Source of the DNA: Zoogloea sp.
GTDB taxonomy: Bacteria > Pseudomonadota > Gammaproteobacteria > Burkholderiales > Rhodocyclaceae
Direction: 5' to 3'
Length of the DNA: 64,000 nt
Assembly (NCBI GenBank): GCA_016703645.1
Contig: JADJBR010000009.1
Span: 487,935-551,934, forward strand
In this document: in pieces, positions 7,440 through 16,680 of the stretch
Layout of the letters: every line of letters begins with the position of its first letter
How positions within the stretch are numbered: position 1 is the stretch's first letter
Notes under the pieces: model-generated
What the model saw: the letters and a program-made list of their open reading frames with translations, nothing else
What the model was told of the DNA's origin: nothing
Databases searched by the model: none
Translations under genes and position numbers: made by a program

Positions 7440-8702
7440 ATGTTTGACAGGATTTCGATTCGCTACAAGCTGATTGTCCTGCTTGGCCTGAGCGCGGCGC
7501 TGGCCTTGTTGATCTCGTCGGCGATCACGATCTACTCGACTTACCTGAGCGAGTCCCGGTCGTCCCTGCGGGTACTGCACCAGCTGACGGATGTGATCAG
7601 CGAGAACATGCGGGCGGCGCTGGCCTTTGCGGATGCGGGGAGCGCCAACACCATGCTGGCGTCCCTGCGTGCCGATCCCCATATCCTGCTGGCGGTGGTG
7701 AACGACGAGTCGGGGCGGGCCCTGGCGGAGTATCGCTCGGCGGGGCTGTCGACGGCGGCGGAGCCACGGTTCCGGGCCGAGGTGCAGGGCCGGATCCTTG
7801 AGAGTGCCGAAGCGCTGCGGCGGGAAGACGGTTTCGTTGAGCACATCGACAACGATTTCATGGCCGTGGTGCGCCCGGTGTTCTTTGACGGCAAGCCCAT
7901 CGGCCTGCTGGTGGTGGTGTCGGATACGCAGCTGATGTGGGCGAAGATCCGTGAGCTGGTGCTGCTGCAGGCGGCCACGTCGGTGCTCACACTGGTGCTG
8001 TTGCTGTTCCTGTCGGTGAAGCTCCAGTCCTTGTTCACCCGCCCGATCATGAATCTGGTGGCGGCCATGCAGGATGTGGCGCGCACCAAGAATTACCGCG
8101 CGGTGCTGGGGTCGGATCGCCGGGACGAGTTCCGCAATCTCTACGATGGCTTCAACGCCATGCTGGCCGACATCCGGGAGCGCGACGACCAGCTGAGCCG
8201 CCTGGCCACCACGGATGCCCTGACCGGTCTGGCCAATCGTCGCAATGCCCTGGACGTGATGCAGACCATGGCGGCGCGGGCCCAGCGCAAGGATGAGCCG
8301 CTGGGCGTCATCATGCTCGACATCGATTCCTTCAAGAACGTGAATGACCGCTTCGGCCACCCCATGGGCGACCTGGTGCTGCAGGAGGTGTCGCTGGTGC
8401 TGCAGGCCAGCGCGCGGGATTACGACCTGGTGGCCCGGCTGGGCGGCGAGGAGTTTCTGGTGGTCTGCGACTGCGGCACGCAGGAGGTGACCACTGCCGT
8501 GGCGGAGCGCATTCGCGCCGGGGTGGAGGGGCGGCCGATCTCCGGCCCTGCGGGTGAGGCGCTTCAGGTGACGGTGAGCCTGGGCGTGTATTCCGCCGTG
8601 CCCCGCGCCGGCGCGGAAGACATTGAGGAAATGATCCGGGCTGCCGATAAGGCCCTGTACCGTGCCAAGGAGGCCGGTCGCAACCGCTACGTGGTGGCGT
8701 AA
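7440..8702 (+). CDS. Membrane diguanylate cyclase (CHASE8-HAMP-GGDEF), YfiN/TpbB type
   Basis: 420 residues. A transmembrane helix (about 10-31), a periplasmic CHASE8-like sensor (ENMRAALAFADAGSANTML, about 56-74), a second helix (173-195), HAMP (196-248) and a GGDEF domain follow. The active site is GGEEF (335-339), and RDYD at 326-329 fits the inhibitory I-site RxxD, five residues upstream. It should make c-di-GMP from two GTP and be product-inhibited. The YfiR and TonB-dependent receptor genes follow within 13 bp and by a 4-bp overlap, so the three form one operon; YfiR is the known periplasmic repressor of this cyclase type. Confidence 0.93.
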   Translation: MFDRISIRYKLIVLLGLSAALALLISSAITIYSTYLSESRSSLRVLHQLTDVISENMRAALAFADAGSANTMLASLRADPHILLAVVNDESGRALAEYRSAGLSTAAEPRFRAEVQGRILESAEALRREDGFVEHIDNDFMAVVRPVFFDGKPIGLLVVVSDTQLMWAKIRELVLLQAATSVLTLVLLLFLSVKLQSLFTRPIMNLVAAMQDVARTKNYRAVLGSDRRDEFRNLYDGFNAMLADIRERDDQLSRLATTDALTGLANRRNALDVMQTMAARAQRKDEPLGVIMLDIDSFKNVNDRFGHPMGDLVLQEVSLVLQASARDYDLVARLGGEEFLVVCDCGTQEVTTAVAERIRAGVEGRPISGPAGEALQVTVSLGVYSAVPRAGAEDIEEMIRAADKALYRAKEAGRNRYVVA

Positions 8703-8715
8703 GGGGAGAGCTCGG

Positions 8716-9240
8716 GTGAGGATGGTCTTGTGGGTGCTGGGCCTGCTGTGCTGTGTGCAGGCACCATGGGCATGGGCGGGCGACGAGGAGCGCAAGCTCG
8801 AGGCGGTGTTCATCGGGCGTTTTGCGAGCTACATCGAGTGGCCGGCCAAGCCCCGGGACCGCTTCGTGATCACCCTGCTCGACGACAACCCCTTCGGCAG
8901 CCTGCTGGATGATCTGTACCGGGACAAGCGCATCCACAACAAGCCCATCGAACTGCGTTACGCCACCCGGCTGGAGCAGGTGGGCGAGACGGACGCCCTG
9001 TTCATCACCCTGACCAGCTCGGCCGCCCGGGCTGCCGCCATCGACTACGCCCAGCGCAACGGCATCCTGACCATCAGCGAGGCCAAGGGCTTTGCCGAGA
9101 GTGGCGGCATCATCCAGCTGGATTTCATCGAGCAGAAGGCGCGCATCAAGATCAACCACGGGGCAGCCCTCAAGTCGGGTCTGCGCATTGGCGCGCCCCT
9201 GCTGACGATTGCCACGGTTCTGCGGGGGGACAAGCCATGA
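8716..9240 (+). CDS. YfiR-family periplasmic repressor of the diguanylate cyclase
   Basis: 174 residues with a signal peptide ending around AWAWAG and the YfiR pattern: KLEAVFIGRFASYIEWPA near the N-terminus and GGIIQLDFIEQKARIKINH toward the end. GTG at 8716 is preferred to ATG 8722 because GGGGAG at 8703-8708 is correctly spaced only for the GTG. In Pseudomonas and E. coli YfiR binds the periplasmic domain of YfiN and keeps it off. The stop overlaps the start of the receptor gene (ATGA). Confidence 0.88.
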   Translation: MRMVLWVLGLLCCVQAPWAWAGDEERKLEAVFIGRFASYIEWPAKPRDRFVITLLDDNPFGSLLDDLYRDKRIHNKPIELRYATRLEQVGETDALFITLTSSAARAAAIDYAQRNGILTISEAKGFAESGGIIQLDFIEQKARIKINHGAALKSGLRIGAPLLTIATVLRGDKP

Positions 9241-11633
9241 GCGCCCCCCATCGCTTCGTGATGTGTCTCGCCATGGCGGGGGCCGGCGCGGCCCTGGCCG
9301 GCGACAAGGCGGTTCAGGAGAGCAACGACTACTACCGCCGCCCCCTGGAGCAGCTGCTGCAGGTGGAAACCCAGGCCAAGGCCGCGGTGGGCTCCCGCGG
9401 GGGCGCCCGGGATGCGCTGGACGCCGAGGTGCCCATCGACATCATCACCTCGGCCCAGCTCCAGTCCACAGGCCAGCCCGATCTGCAGCGCGCCCTGGCG
9501 GTGCTGGTGCCGGGCTTCAACGCCCCGCGCCCCAGCATCACCGACGGCACCGACCACGCCCCGCCCTTCACCCTGCGCGGCCTCAGCCCCGACCAGGTGC
9601 TGGTGCTGGTCAATGGCAAGCGGCTGCATCAGAGTTCGCTGCTGCATAACAATGGCACGGTGGGGCGGGGCAGTTCGGGGGTGGATCTGGCCACCATCCC
9701 CCTGCGGGCCATCGAGCGGGTGGAGGTGCTGCGTGACGGCGCGGCGGCCCAGTATGGTTCCGACGCCATCGCCGGCATCATCAACATCATCCTCAAGGGC
9801 TACGGCCAGCGCAGCCAGGCCACCGTGACCTACGGGCGTACGGGCGAGGGCGACGGCATCACCCGGCAGGGCACCCTGTTCCATACGCTGCCCCTGGCGG
9901 GCGATGGTTTCATCAACCTCACCGCCGAATGGCGCGACCGGGGCGCCACCAACCGGGCCGGGCCGGACGCCAGTGATGGGGGCCGCATCAACACCCACTT
10001 TGGCGATGCCGACACCCAGGACGGCCTGTTCGCCCTCAATGCCGAGCTGCCCCGGGGCGACGCCACCCTTTACCTGCATGGTCTTTACGACCGGCGGCGC
10101 AGCAGCGCTGGCGCCTTCTACCGCACGGCAGGCGACGCCCGCAACATCGCGGCGATCTACCCGGATGGTTTCCTGCCGCGGATCGAACCGAAGATCCTCG
10201 ACTTCTCGGCCACGGCCGGCGTGCGCGGCGTGCTCGATGGCGGCGCCCGCTGGGACATCAGCTACACCCACGGGCACAACGACTACCACTTCTACGTCAA
10301 CAACTCCCTCAACACCTCCCTTGGCCTGGCCACGCCCACGTCCTTCGACAGCGGCGCCACCCGCTACACCCAGCAGATCCTCAACGCCGATTTCAGCAAG
10401 AAGATCGGGCGTCACACCGTGGCCGGCGGCTACGAATTCCGCCAGGAGCACTACCGCATCATCAAGGGCGATGCGGCGTCCTACATGCTGGGTTCGGCCG
10501 ACAACTTTGCCTACGGTGCCCAGGGCTTCCCGGGCTTCAGCCCGGAAAACGCCGTGTCGGCCAGCCGTCAGGCCCACTCCCTGTATGGTGATCTGAAGTA
10601 CAGCGCCACCGAGCGACTGATGCTGGATGCGGCCGCCCGCGCCGAGCACTACAGCGACTTTGGCTCCGCCCTCAACGGCAAGCTGGCCCTGCGATACCGC
10701 GCCACCGACGACCTGCTCTTCCGCAGCAGCGTGAGCACCGGCTTCCGGGCACCGTCCCTGTCCCAGAGCCATTTTTCGTACACGGGCACCTACCGCAACA
10801 GCAACGACGCCGCCGCCCAGTTCTGGGGCAATTTCGCCGTCGATCACCCGGTGGCCCGGGCGCTGGGTGCCACCGACCTCAAGCCCGAGAAGTCGCGCCA
10901 CCTGACCCTGGGCATGGTCTTCCAGCCCTCGTCCCAGCTCACCGCCAGCGCCGATGTGTTTGTCACCGACATCCACGACCGCATCCTGCCCACCGGCTAC
11001 ATCTCGGCCTACAGCCTGTCGTCCCTCAGCCCCCAGGCCGCCGCCGTGCTGGCCCAGAACAACATCGACGGGGCGGTGTACTTCACCAACGCCATCGGCA
11101 CCCGCACCCGGGGCGTCGATCTGCGCCTGGACTACAGCCGTGAGATGGACAAGGGCGCCCGCCTCAAGCTGGTGGCCGCCTACCAGCGCAGCCGCACCCG
11201 CATCACCGAGCTCAACCAGGCGCCGGAGGTGCTGGGCGTGAACATGACCGACCTGATCCTCGACCCCTTCACGCGGGTGCTGATCGAAGGCAGCCAGCCC
11301 GCCGACGCCATCAAGCTGTGGTCAAGATACAGCCACGGCAGCTACGACCTGGTCCTCAACCTCAACCGTTTCGGCAAGTTCCACAGCGTCAGCGCCTACG
11401 ACCGCGTCACCTTCTCCGCCAAATGGACCCTGGACGCCGAGCTGTGCCTGCGCCTCGCCAAGGACGTGACCCTGGCCCTGGGAGGCGTCAATCTCTTCGA
11501 CGTCCGCCCCGACCAATGGGGCCAGACCGACGACAGCCTGGTGGGCGCGGGCAAGGTGATCCAGTATTCCCAGTACGCCCCCTTCGGCTACAACGGGGCG
11601 TCTTATTACCTGCGGCTGGGGGTGAATTTCTGA
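9237..11633 (+). CDS. TonB-dependent outer-membrane receptor
   Basis: 798 residues: a signal peptide (about 1-22), a plug domain (about 60-185, with FTLRGLSPDQVLVLVNGKRL and VEVLRDGAAAQYGSDAIAG), then a 22-strand barrel ending in the aromatic YYLRLGVNF. It would import an unknown ligand across the outer membrane using TonB energy. It lacks an N-terminal FecA-like signalling domain. Position directly behind yfiR suggests it takes the place of the outer-membrane lipoprotein YfiB in the classical YfiBNR system, coupling ligand or envelope state to c-di-GMP (inference). Confidence 0.93.
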   Translation: MSAPHRFVMCLAMAGAGAALAGDKAVQESNDYYRRPLEQLLQVETQAKAAVGSRGGARDALDAEVPIDIITSAQLQSTGQPDLQRALAVLVPGFNAPRPSITDGTDHAPPFTLRGLSPDQVLVLVNGKRLHQSSLLHNNGTVGRGSSGVDLATIPLRAIERVEVLRDGAAAQYGSDAIAGIINIILKGYGQRSQATVTYGRTGEGDGITRQGTLFHTLPLAGDGFINLTAEWRDRGATNRAGPDASDGGRINTHFGDADTQDGLFALNAELPRGDATLYLHGLYDRRRSSAGAFYRTAGDARNIAAIYPDGFLPRIEPKILDFSATAGVRGVLDGGARWDISYTHGHNDYHFYVNNSLNTSLGLATPTSFDSGATRYTQQILNADFSKKIGRHTVAGGYEFRQEHYRIIKGDAASYMLGSADNFAYGAQGFPGFSPENAVSASRQAHSLYGDLKYSATERLMLDAAARAEHYSDFGSALNGKLALRYRATDDLLFRSSVSTGFRAPSLSQSHFSYTGTYRNSNDAAAQFWGNFAVDHPVARALGATDLKPEKSRHLTLGMVFQPSSQLTASADVFVTDIHDRILPTGYISAYSLSSLSPQAAAVLAQNNIDGAVYFTNAIGTRTRGVDLRLDYSREMDKGARLKLVAAYQRSRTRITELNQAPEVLGVNMTDLILDPFTRVLIEGSQPADAIKLWSRYSHGSYDLVLNLNRFGKFHSVSAYDRVTFSAKWTLDAELCLRLAKDVTLALGGVNLFDVRPDQWGQTDDSLVGAGKVIQYSQYAPFGYNGASYYLRLGVNF

Positions 11634-11662
11634 GTGCGTGTGTCAATCTACTGAGCGGCCCG

Positions 11663-11992
11663 CTATTCCACGGAACCCCGCAGCAGGCGGCGAGTGAGCA
11701 GGGATTGTGTATTCCGCCGTGTGTCACACACGATATGGATGTAGATGACCTCGTTTCTGAGTTCATACACGATGCGGTTCATCCCCGGGATCACCTGTCT
11801 GTACTGGGTGAGATTCACTTCGGCCAGTTCGTCAGGCACCGCGCCGCGCTTGGGAAACGCCTGGATTGCGCGGATGAACTCCTTGATTGCCTGGTAACTG
11901 TCGTGCCAGGTGTGCAGGCCAAACTGCTTGAGTATGTACTGACGCAGGTCTTTGAGATCCTGCTCGGTGCTTTCGAGAAACACCACCCTCAC
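11663..11992 (-). CDS. RelE/ParE-superfamily toxin
   Basis: 109 residues. MRVVFLESTEQDLKDLRQYI is the first strand and helix pair of ParE/RelE toxins; NRIVYELRNEVIYIHIVCDTRR gives the two central strands. The gene overlaps the upstream antitoxin by 4 bp (ATGA), the common type II layout. Target unknown; distant from the ParE copy at 4642-4986. Confidence 0.88.
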   Translation of the reverse strand: MRVVFLESTEQDLKDLRQYILKQFGLHTWHDSYQAIKEFIRAIQAFPKRGAVPDELAEVNLTQYRQVIPGMNRIVYELRNEVIYIHIVCDTRRNTQSLLTRRLLRGSVE

Positions 11993-12261
11993 TGGGCATC
12001 TTCCTTGTCCAGGCCGGCAAACACCTCCATGGCATTACGGAAGCGGCCCTGTTCGATCTCGCGATTGCCCATGGCCAATATTTTCAGCATCGCCAGAGTT
12101 TCTTCCTGTTCCTCGTAAGCGCGCACATCCATCACCATGAGTTTGGCTTCACCGTTCTGGGTGATCAGCATGGGCTCGCGGCTCTCCTGGATGTCCTTCA
12201 CGATCTCGGCGGCGTGGTTCTTGAGGTAGCTGATTGGCTTGACCTGGGTCGAGAATTTCAC
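11989..12261 (-). CDS. Phd/YefM-family antitoxin
   Basis: 90 residues beginning MKFSTQVKPISYLKNHAAEI, with PMLITQNGEAKLMVMDVRAY, the classical Phd/YefM dimerisation and DNA-binding domain. The C-terminal part (from about residue 60) would neutralise the RelE/ParE-like toxin encoded next. Transcription is leftward, starting in the roughly 45 bp between this gene and the left end of the insertion sequence at 12307, so the IS insertion may have replaced part of the original promoter region. Confidence 0.9.
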   Translation of the reverse strand: MKFSTQVKPISYLKNHAAEIVKDIQESREPMLITQNGEAKLMVMDVRAYEEQEETLAMLKILAMGNREIEQGRFRNAMEVFAGLDKEDAQ

Positions 12262-12306
12262 GGGAAGCTCCAGTGAAAGCGTTACGGGCAGGGCTGATTC
12301 TGGGCC

Positions 12307-14060
12307 GAATTATCCTATTTTCCTTAGTTGGGCCGTCCGAAACTGCGTCAAACTCAGTGCTGGCGTGGGTTTGACTGAGCTGAGGAGGATCACCCAATGG
12401 GTGAAGCGGAATTTGAGTCGAAGGCACTGGTCGAAGCGGTCCATGGAGCGTTGGCAGAGCTCGCCACGGTAGCGGCGGAGGTGAGCATCGGCACCCCGGG
12501 TGGGCGCTTTCAGGTGCGCTGGGACGAGGGCGGGAGTGCGACGGCGCTGGGTCAGCTGGCCTTCTTTGCCGAGTTTCTGGAGGTCTCCGGGGCTGTTCGA
12601 GCGCTGGGTGGCGTGCTGCCCGATGGCTTACACCAGCCCGAATGCCCCTGCGACCCGGGATGTGCTGGGCACCTGGCTGCTCTCCATCCTGGACGGTCAG
12701 CGGCGTTACGCTCATGTGGCGGGCTTGCGCGGTGACGCGGTGGCACCGCAGATCCTGGGCATGAAGAAGATCGTCAGCGAGAGCCTGCGCCGGGCCCTGG
12801 CGCATCTGGCGCCCACACCGAGCCCGCGCTATCCGGAGGCGGAGCGTCTGCGCCGTGAAGCCCAGCTGGCCCGCAGCGCGAAGTGGATGGACCAGGCGCT
12901 GGCCGAGAGCACCCGGGAGGCGCTCAGTACCGACTGGATCCTCGATTGCGATGTGACCGTGAAGCCGCTGTACGGCCATCAGGACGGAGCTGAGATCAGC
13001 TACAACCCCACCAAGCCGGGGCGGCCGAGCCATGCCATCCACACCTACTGGATCGCCAACCTGCGCCTGGTGCTCGATGCCCAGGTACAAAGCGGCAAGG
13101 AGCATGCCGCCCGGCACAGCCTGCCGCACCTGCGCAGGCTGCTCGACGCGCTGCCCCCGGAGAAACGACCACGCCTGGTCCGGGGCGACCTGGCCTTTGG
13201 CAACGACGTGGTGATGACCGATCTGGAATCCCAGGCCCAGGCCTACCTCTTCAAGCTGCGCCAGAGCGTCGGGGTCAAGAGTCTGATCGAACGCCAGTGG
13301 TCACGGCAGGACTGGCAGAGCGTCGGCCAGGGCTTTGATGCGGTCGAGGCCTCGCTCAAACTCGCCGGCTGGCGTCAGGCCCGGCGCGTCGTCGTGCTGC
13401 GCCGGGCGGTGCGGGACTGTCTGATCGACGAGGGCAAGGCCAAGAACAAGCGGAGCCCACGCCAGCAGGGCCTGCACTTCGCCGAGCCCATGATGCCGGT
13501 CAAGCTGTGGGAGTACGCCGTCCTCGTGACCAACACCGACTACGATCTGGAGGCCATGGGGGCTGTACCGGGACCGGGCCGATTGCGAGAACGGCTTCGA
13601 TGAACTCAAGAACCAGTGGGGCTGGGGAGGCTACACCACGCAGGATCTGGAGCGCTGCAATCTCTCGGCCCGTGCCGTGGCCCTGATCTACAACTGGTGG
13701 AGCTGGTACGTCCGGCTTGCCCATCCGAAGTCCCGCCGGGAGGCCATCACCAGTCGCCCTCTGCTGCTCGCTGGTATCGCACGCCTGACCCACCATGCGG
13801 GGCAGGCGCGCCTGCTGGTCACCCTGACCCATGCCTCAGGCGATCTCATCAAGGCCATGACCGCCAATGTCCGCAAGGGTTTAGACAGCATTCTGGCAAC
13901 TGCGCCTCAGTTGAGGAACACAGACCGATGGCCTGCCCTCGTGCGCTACATCCTCGCCCGCCTCTTCGACGCCAAACCCCCTCCAACCCCATGGACAGGC
14001 GCCCAACCCCAGGAGGGGCGCCTCGGACTGACGGGATAACGGAGGAAATTAGGATTATTC
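12307..14060 (+). mobile_element. IS4/IS1380-type insertion sequence, about 1754 bp
   Basis: The ends form imperfect inverted repeats: left GAATTATCCTATTTTCC (from 12307) and right, read inward, GAATAATCCTAATTTCC (to 14060), 15 of 17 identical. Between them lies one transposase gene broken by two frameshifts. I could not identify a clean target duplication, so the exact outer boundaries may be off by a few bases. Confidence 0.72.
12397..14039 (+). pseudogene. IS4/IS1380-type DDE transposase with two frameshifts
   Basis: Three reading-frame segments join into one transposase. Frame one runs from ATG 12397 to about 12628, where an extra T in GGCTTACAC shifts the frame (GYTSPNAPATRD continues). 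Frame two runs to about 13560, where an extra G in the run after GCCAT shifts it again (LYRDRADCENGFDELKNQWG continues). Catalytic residues are present: Asp in WILDCDVTVKPLYG, Asp in VRGDLAFGND and Glu in the Y-R-E-K signature YRDRADCENGFDELK. Both changes are single-base additions. The element is inactive as written. Confidence 0.85.
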
Positions 14061-14156
14061 CCTTTCCCCAGCGGCCACGCGCCCCCTTCGGCAACGGTGG
14101 AGCCGAACGCCACCATCAGCCCGTCGGGGCAGCGAACACAGGACACCGCAAGGCGG

Positions 14157-14597
14157 CTATTTCGGGGCACCCTCTTCCAGGCTCTTCAGATCATCGAGCG
14201 CGTAAAGGAAACCATGCATCTTGCCCTGCTGATGACTGGCTTCCTGGCATTCGGTGTATCCATCGCGTGATCGCGGGTTCTCGTTGAGTGCTGCCTTGAT
14301 GCCCGGCCCGGAGTGGAAGAGTTTGCCGGAGTAGTAGGCGGTGACATCCGGGGCCGGCTTCGCTTCCAAAATGGTTTCGACGCGCTTGTTCCACATGCTC
14401 ATGTAGGTGTAGCGGAAACCTTCCCGGAAGTGCTCGAGGCTGCATACCGGCTTGAGATCCTTGCGCCTGAGATTGACCGTCGTGGTGAAGCCTGACGCAT
14501 CTCCGATGGACACGGTTGGGCCCTGGTGGGGGATCAGCGGGGCACAGGCGGTGAAAAGTGTAAGCGCGGTGAGGGCGGGCAGCAGGGTGCGGGTCAT
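14157..14597 (-). CDS. Hypothetical lipoprotein
   Basis: 146 residues with a signal peptide and lipobox (LFTAC, Cys about residue 18), so probably lipid-anchored in the periplasm. The mature part has no family that I recognise; notable are a GFRYTYMSMWNKRVE segment and a C-terminal GYTECQEASHQQGKMHGFLY with a single internal Cys. It stands alone between the IS and modD. Confidence 0.7.
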   Translation of the reverse strand: MTRTLLPALTALTLFTACAPLIPHQGPTVSIGDASGFTTTVNLRRKDLKPVCSLEHFREGFRYTYMSMWNKRVETILEAKPAPDVTAYYSGKLFHSGPGIKAALNENPRSRDGYTECQEASHQQGKMHGFLYALDDLKSLEEGAPK

Positions 14598-14760
14598 GGC
14601 GGCGTGTCTGTCGGGAGAGCGTGCGTGGAATATCTCGATGGATTATCCGGCAGGCCCCCTGACAATGACAATGGAATTTTCAGCTTGGATCGCAAGCGTC
14701 AGCTTCGATGGCCTGAGGGGGCTCGCTTCCGAAGGAAAGATTCCCCCCGTGGGGGCGTGC

Positions 14761-15615
14761 TCAACCCGATGCGGCCTCGACCGTCACCGCCACATCCCGC
14801 GGCGCCCCCTGATACGGGGCGCTGCTCACCAGGATCTGCGCCCCGGTTGCGGCATAGGCCTGGGCATTGCCCGCGTTCACGCCGCCGGCCACGGCGATCT
14901 GGCAGTGGCGGGTGCCGGCCCGGGCGACCACCTGGGCCACCACGTCCGGTGAGCACTTTTCCAGTTGGATGACGTCGGCGCCGGCGTCCATCCACAGGGC
15001 CGCTTCGTCGGCGCTGGCCACTTCAACGACCACTTGGCGTTCGGGCCAGGCCTGTTTCAGGCGGGTGACGGCTTGATCGGGGGGCAGATCGCCGAGAAAG
15101 GCGCGGTGCTCGGCGAACACCAGCAGGGTGTCGGAGATGCCGAGGCGGTGAGGGGCGGCCCCGCCGCAGAGGATGGCCTTGACCGACAGGGACTTGCTGC
15201 CGGGCAGGTGCTTGCGGGTACACGCCACCCGCACCCCGGGGTTACCCCGGCGGGCGGCGGCAAGCAGTTCGGCGGTGGCGCTGGCGATGCCGCCGGCGTA
15301 CTCCATCAGGGTCTGGGCAGGCTTCCACACCCGGTGCAGGTCAGCGGCCCGGCCGCTGAGGGTCAGGAGCAGGGTGCCGGGCTCCACCGCCGTGCCGCTG
15401 GGCATCACCTCGCCGTCGATGTCCAGGCCCCGCAGCAGGCCCATGCGGGCGGCTTCTTCGCTGCCGCACACCACCTGGGCGTGGCGCGCACGAAAGCACA
15501 TGCGGCCGGGCAGCGTGCTGATGCCGAGCCCCCAGGAGGTGGCGTCGCCCCAGGGGGCGTCGTCGGTCAGCAGGGCGTTGAGTTCGATGTCGGTGAGGGT
15601 GTAGGGGTTGGGCAT
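14761..15615 (-). CDS. modD: ModD, nicotinate-nucleotide pyrophosphorylase-like protein
   Basis: 284 residues matching the quinolinate phosphoribosyltransferase fold: N-terminal alpha/beta domain (LTDDAPWGDATSWGLGI), then the barrel with RVACTRKHLPGSKSLSVKAI and the C-terminal IQLEKCSPDVV and VAGGVNAGNAQAYAATGA. The form with TRKHLPG and the weakly conserved phosphate pocket is typical of ModD, found in molybdenum transport operons, rather than NadC, which has TRKTTPG. Its exact reaction is not settled. It is the last gene of the nir operon, 27 bp behind the TIR-like gene; a link through the molybdenum cofactor of nitrate reductase is plausible. Confidence 0.87.
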   Translation of the reverse strand: MPNPYTLTDIELNALLTDDAPWGDATSWGLGISTLPGRMCFRARHAQVVCGSEEAARMGLLRGLDIDGEVMPSGTAVEPGTLLLTLSGRAADLHRVWKPAQTLMEYAGGIASATAELLAAARRGNPGVRVACTRKHLPGSKSLSVKAILCGGAAPHRLGISDTLLVFAEHRAFLGDLPPDQAVTRLKQAWPERQVVVEVASADEAALWMDAGADVIQLEKCSPDVVAQVVARAGTRHCQIAVAGGVNAGNAQAYAATGAQILVSSAPYQGAPRDVAVTVEAASG

Positions 15616-15642
15616 GGCGGTGCTTTGGGGCGGGTGTTGCAG

Positions 15643-16554
15643 TCAGATCGCCCCCATGAAGGCGGCGAGGGTGCGTTCGATGGGGCTGATGTCGTTGCGG
15701 TCGGTGAGGGCGGCGTAGATGTCACCGCCCAGGTCGGCGGGCATCTTGGAGCCGGCCTCCCGGACGATGAGCACCTTGCGTTTGCCCTTCAGGCCGCTGA
15801 AGTAGCCGGCCTCGAAGACGACGTTGTCGCGGGGGGCGGACTGCTCGCGCAGGGTCGGGTCGGCCAGGTCGTCATCGCGGGTGAACAGGAAGATGCCACC
15901 AAGGGACCGGGCGGCGGCCTCTTCGATCTGGTCCATGATGGTGCGGCCGGGAATGAAGTCGGTCTGCCAGTCGAGGACGCGCACGCCCAGGCTGTTGAGG
16001 TAGCGCTTGATGGCGGCGGCGGTGCTGGCGGAGCTGCTGCAGTAGCCCAGAAAGATGTCGCGGCGCTCGTCCAGTTGCGCTTTCCAGTAGTCGAAGGGCA
16101 CGCGGAATTCATCCGTGTGCAGCCAGTTCACGTCGGCATCGGAGGCAAACTGCCCCACGTAGCCGCCGAAGCTGCTGTCGAAGACCACCCGGTGCTGCAT
16201 CTCCCGCTGCACCAGCACCAGGGTGGGCAGGCCCAGGGTGCGCACCAGCGCGCCTTCGTAGTGGTTGAATTCGGTGGGCAGCAGCACGGGTTGGTCGCTG
16301 CCGTCCTTGAAGCGCCAGCGCGGCATGCCGAGAATGGCGGCGCCGACGCAGTGCCGGGCGATCTCGTCAGCATCGCGGGCGCTCCAGGCCTTGGCGGAGG
16401 CCAGACCGGGCTTGCCCTTGGGATTGGTGAAGATCTCGGGGATGTAGCCGAGTTTTTCGATCTCCTCGACGATGCCCCACTTCAGCTCATTGAGGTTGTC
16501 GGGGAGCCAGGGGTCAGCCGGCAGGCTGACATAGATGCGGCGAGTGAGCTTCAT
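15643..16554 (-). CDS. Predicted nucleotide-binding protein with C-terminal TIR-like domain
   Basis: 303 residues in two halves. Residues 5-130 look like a Rossmann-type domain related to deoxyribosyltransferase/TIR-like folds (RIYVSLP, WGIVEEIEKLGYIPEIF, GAAILGMPRW). Residues 160-303 match the TIR-like family of predicted nucleotide-binding proteins (PF10137 type): IFLFTRDDDL, DNVVFEAGYFSGL (243-255), KVLIVRE and PADLGGDIY (272-280). Relatives with this C-terminal domain act as NAD-cleaving effectors in some anti-phage systems. Here it is inside a nitrogen operon, 126 bp behind the kinase and 27 bp before modD, so the role is open. Confidence 0.78.
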   Translation of the reverse strand: MKLTRRIYVSLPADPWLPDNLNELKWGIVEEIEKLGYIPEIFTNPKGKPGLASAKAWSARDADEIARHCVGAAILGMPRWRFKDGSDQPVLLPTEFNHYEGALVRTLGLPTLVLVQREMQHRVVFDSSFGGYVGQFASDADVNWLHTDEFRVPFDYWKAQLDERRDIFLGYCSSSASTAAAIKRYLNSLGVRVLDWQTDFIPGRTIMDQIEEAAARSLGGIFLFTRDDDLADPTLREQSAPRDNVVFEAGYFSGLKGKRKVLIVREAGSKMPADLGGDIYAALTDRNDISPIERTLAAFMGAI

Positions 16555-16680
16555 GGGGCACCTGTTTCCTGTCTGGCATCGGGGCGGGGCACCCGGGGGT
16601 GCCGACGGCCTTCAGCATAGCCAGACTGGAGATCGGTGCAAGGAGAATCCGCCGCCCCGGTCGGGCGCGCATTGGCTGTT

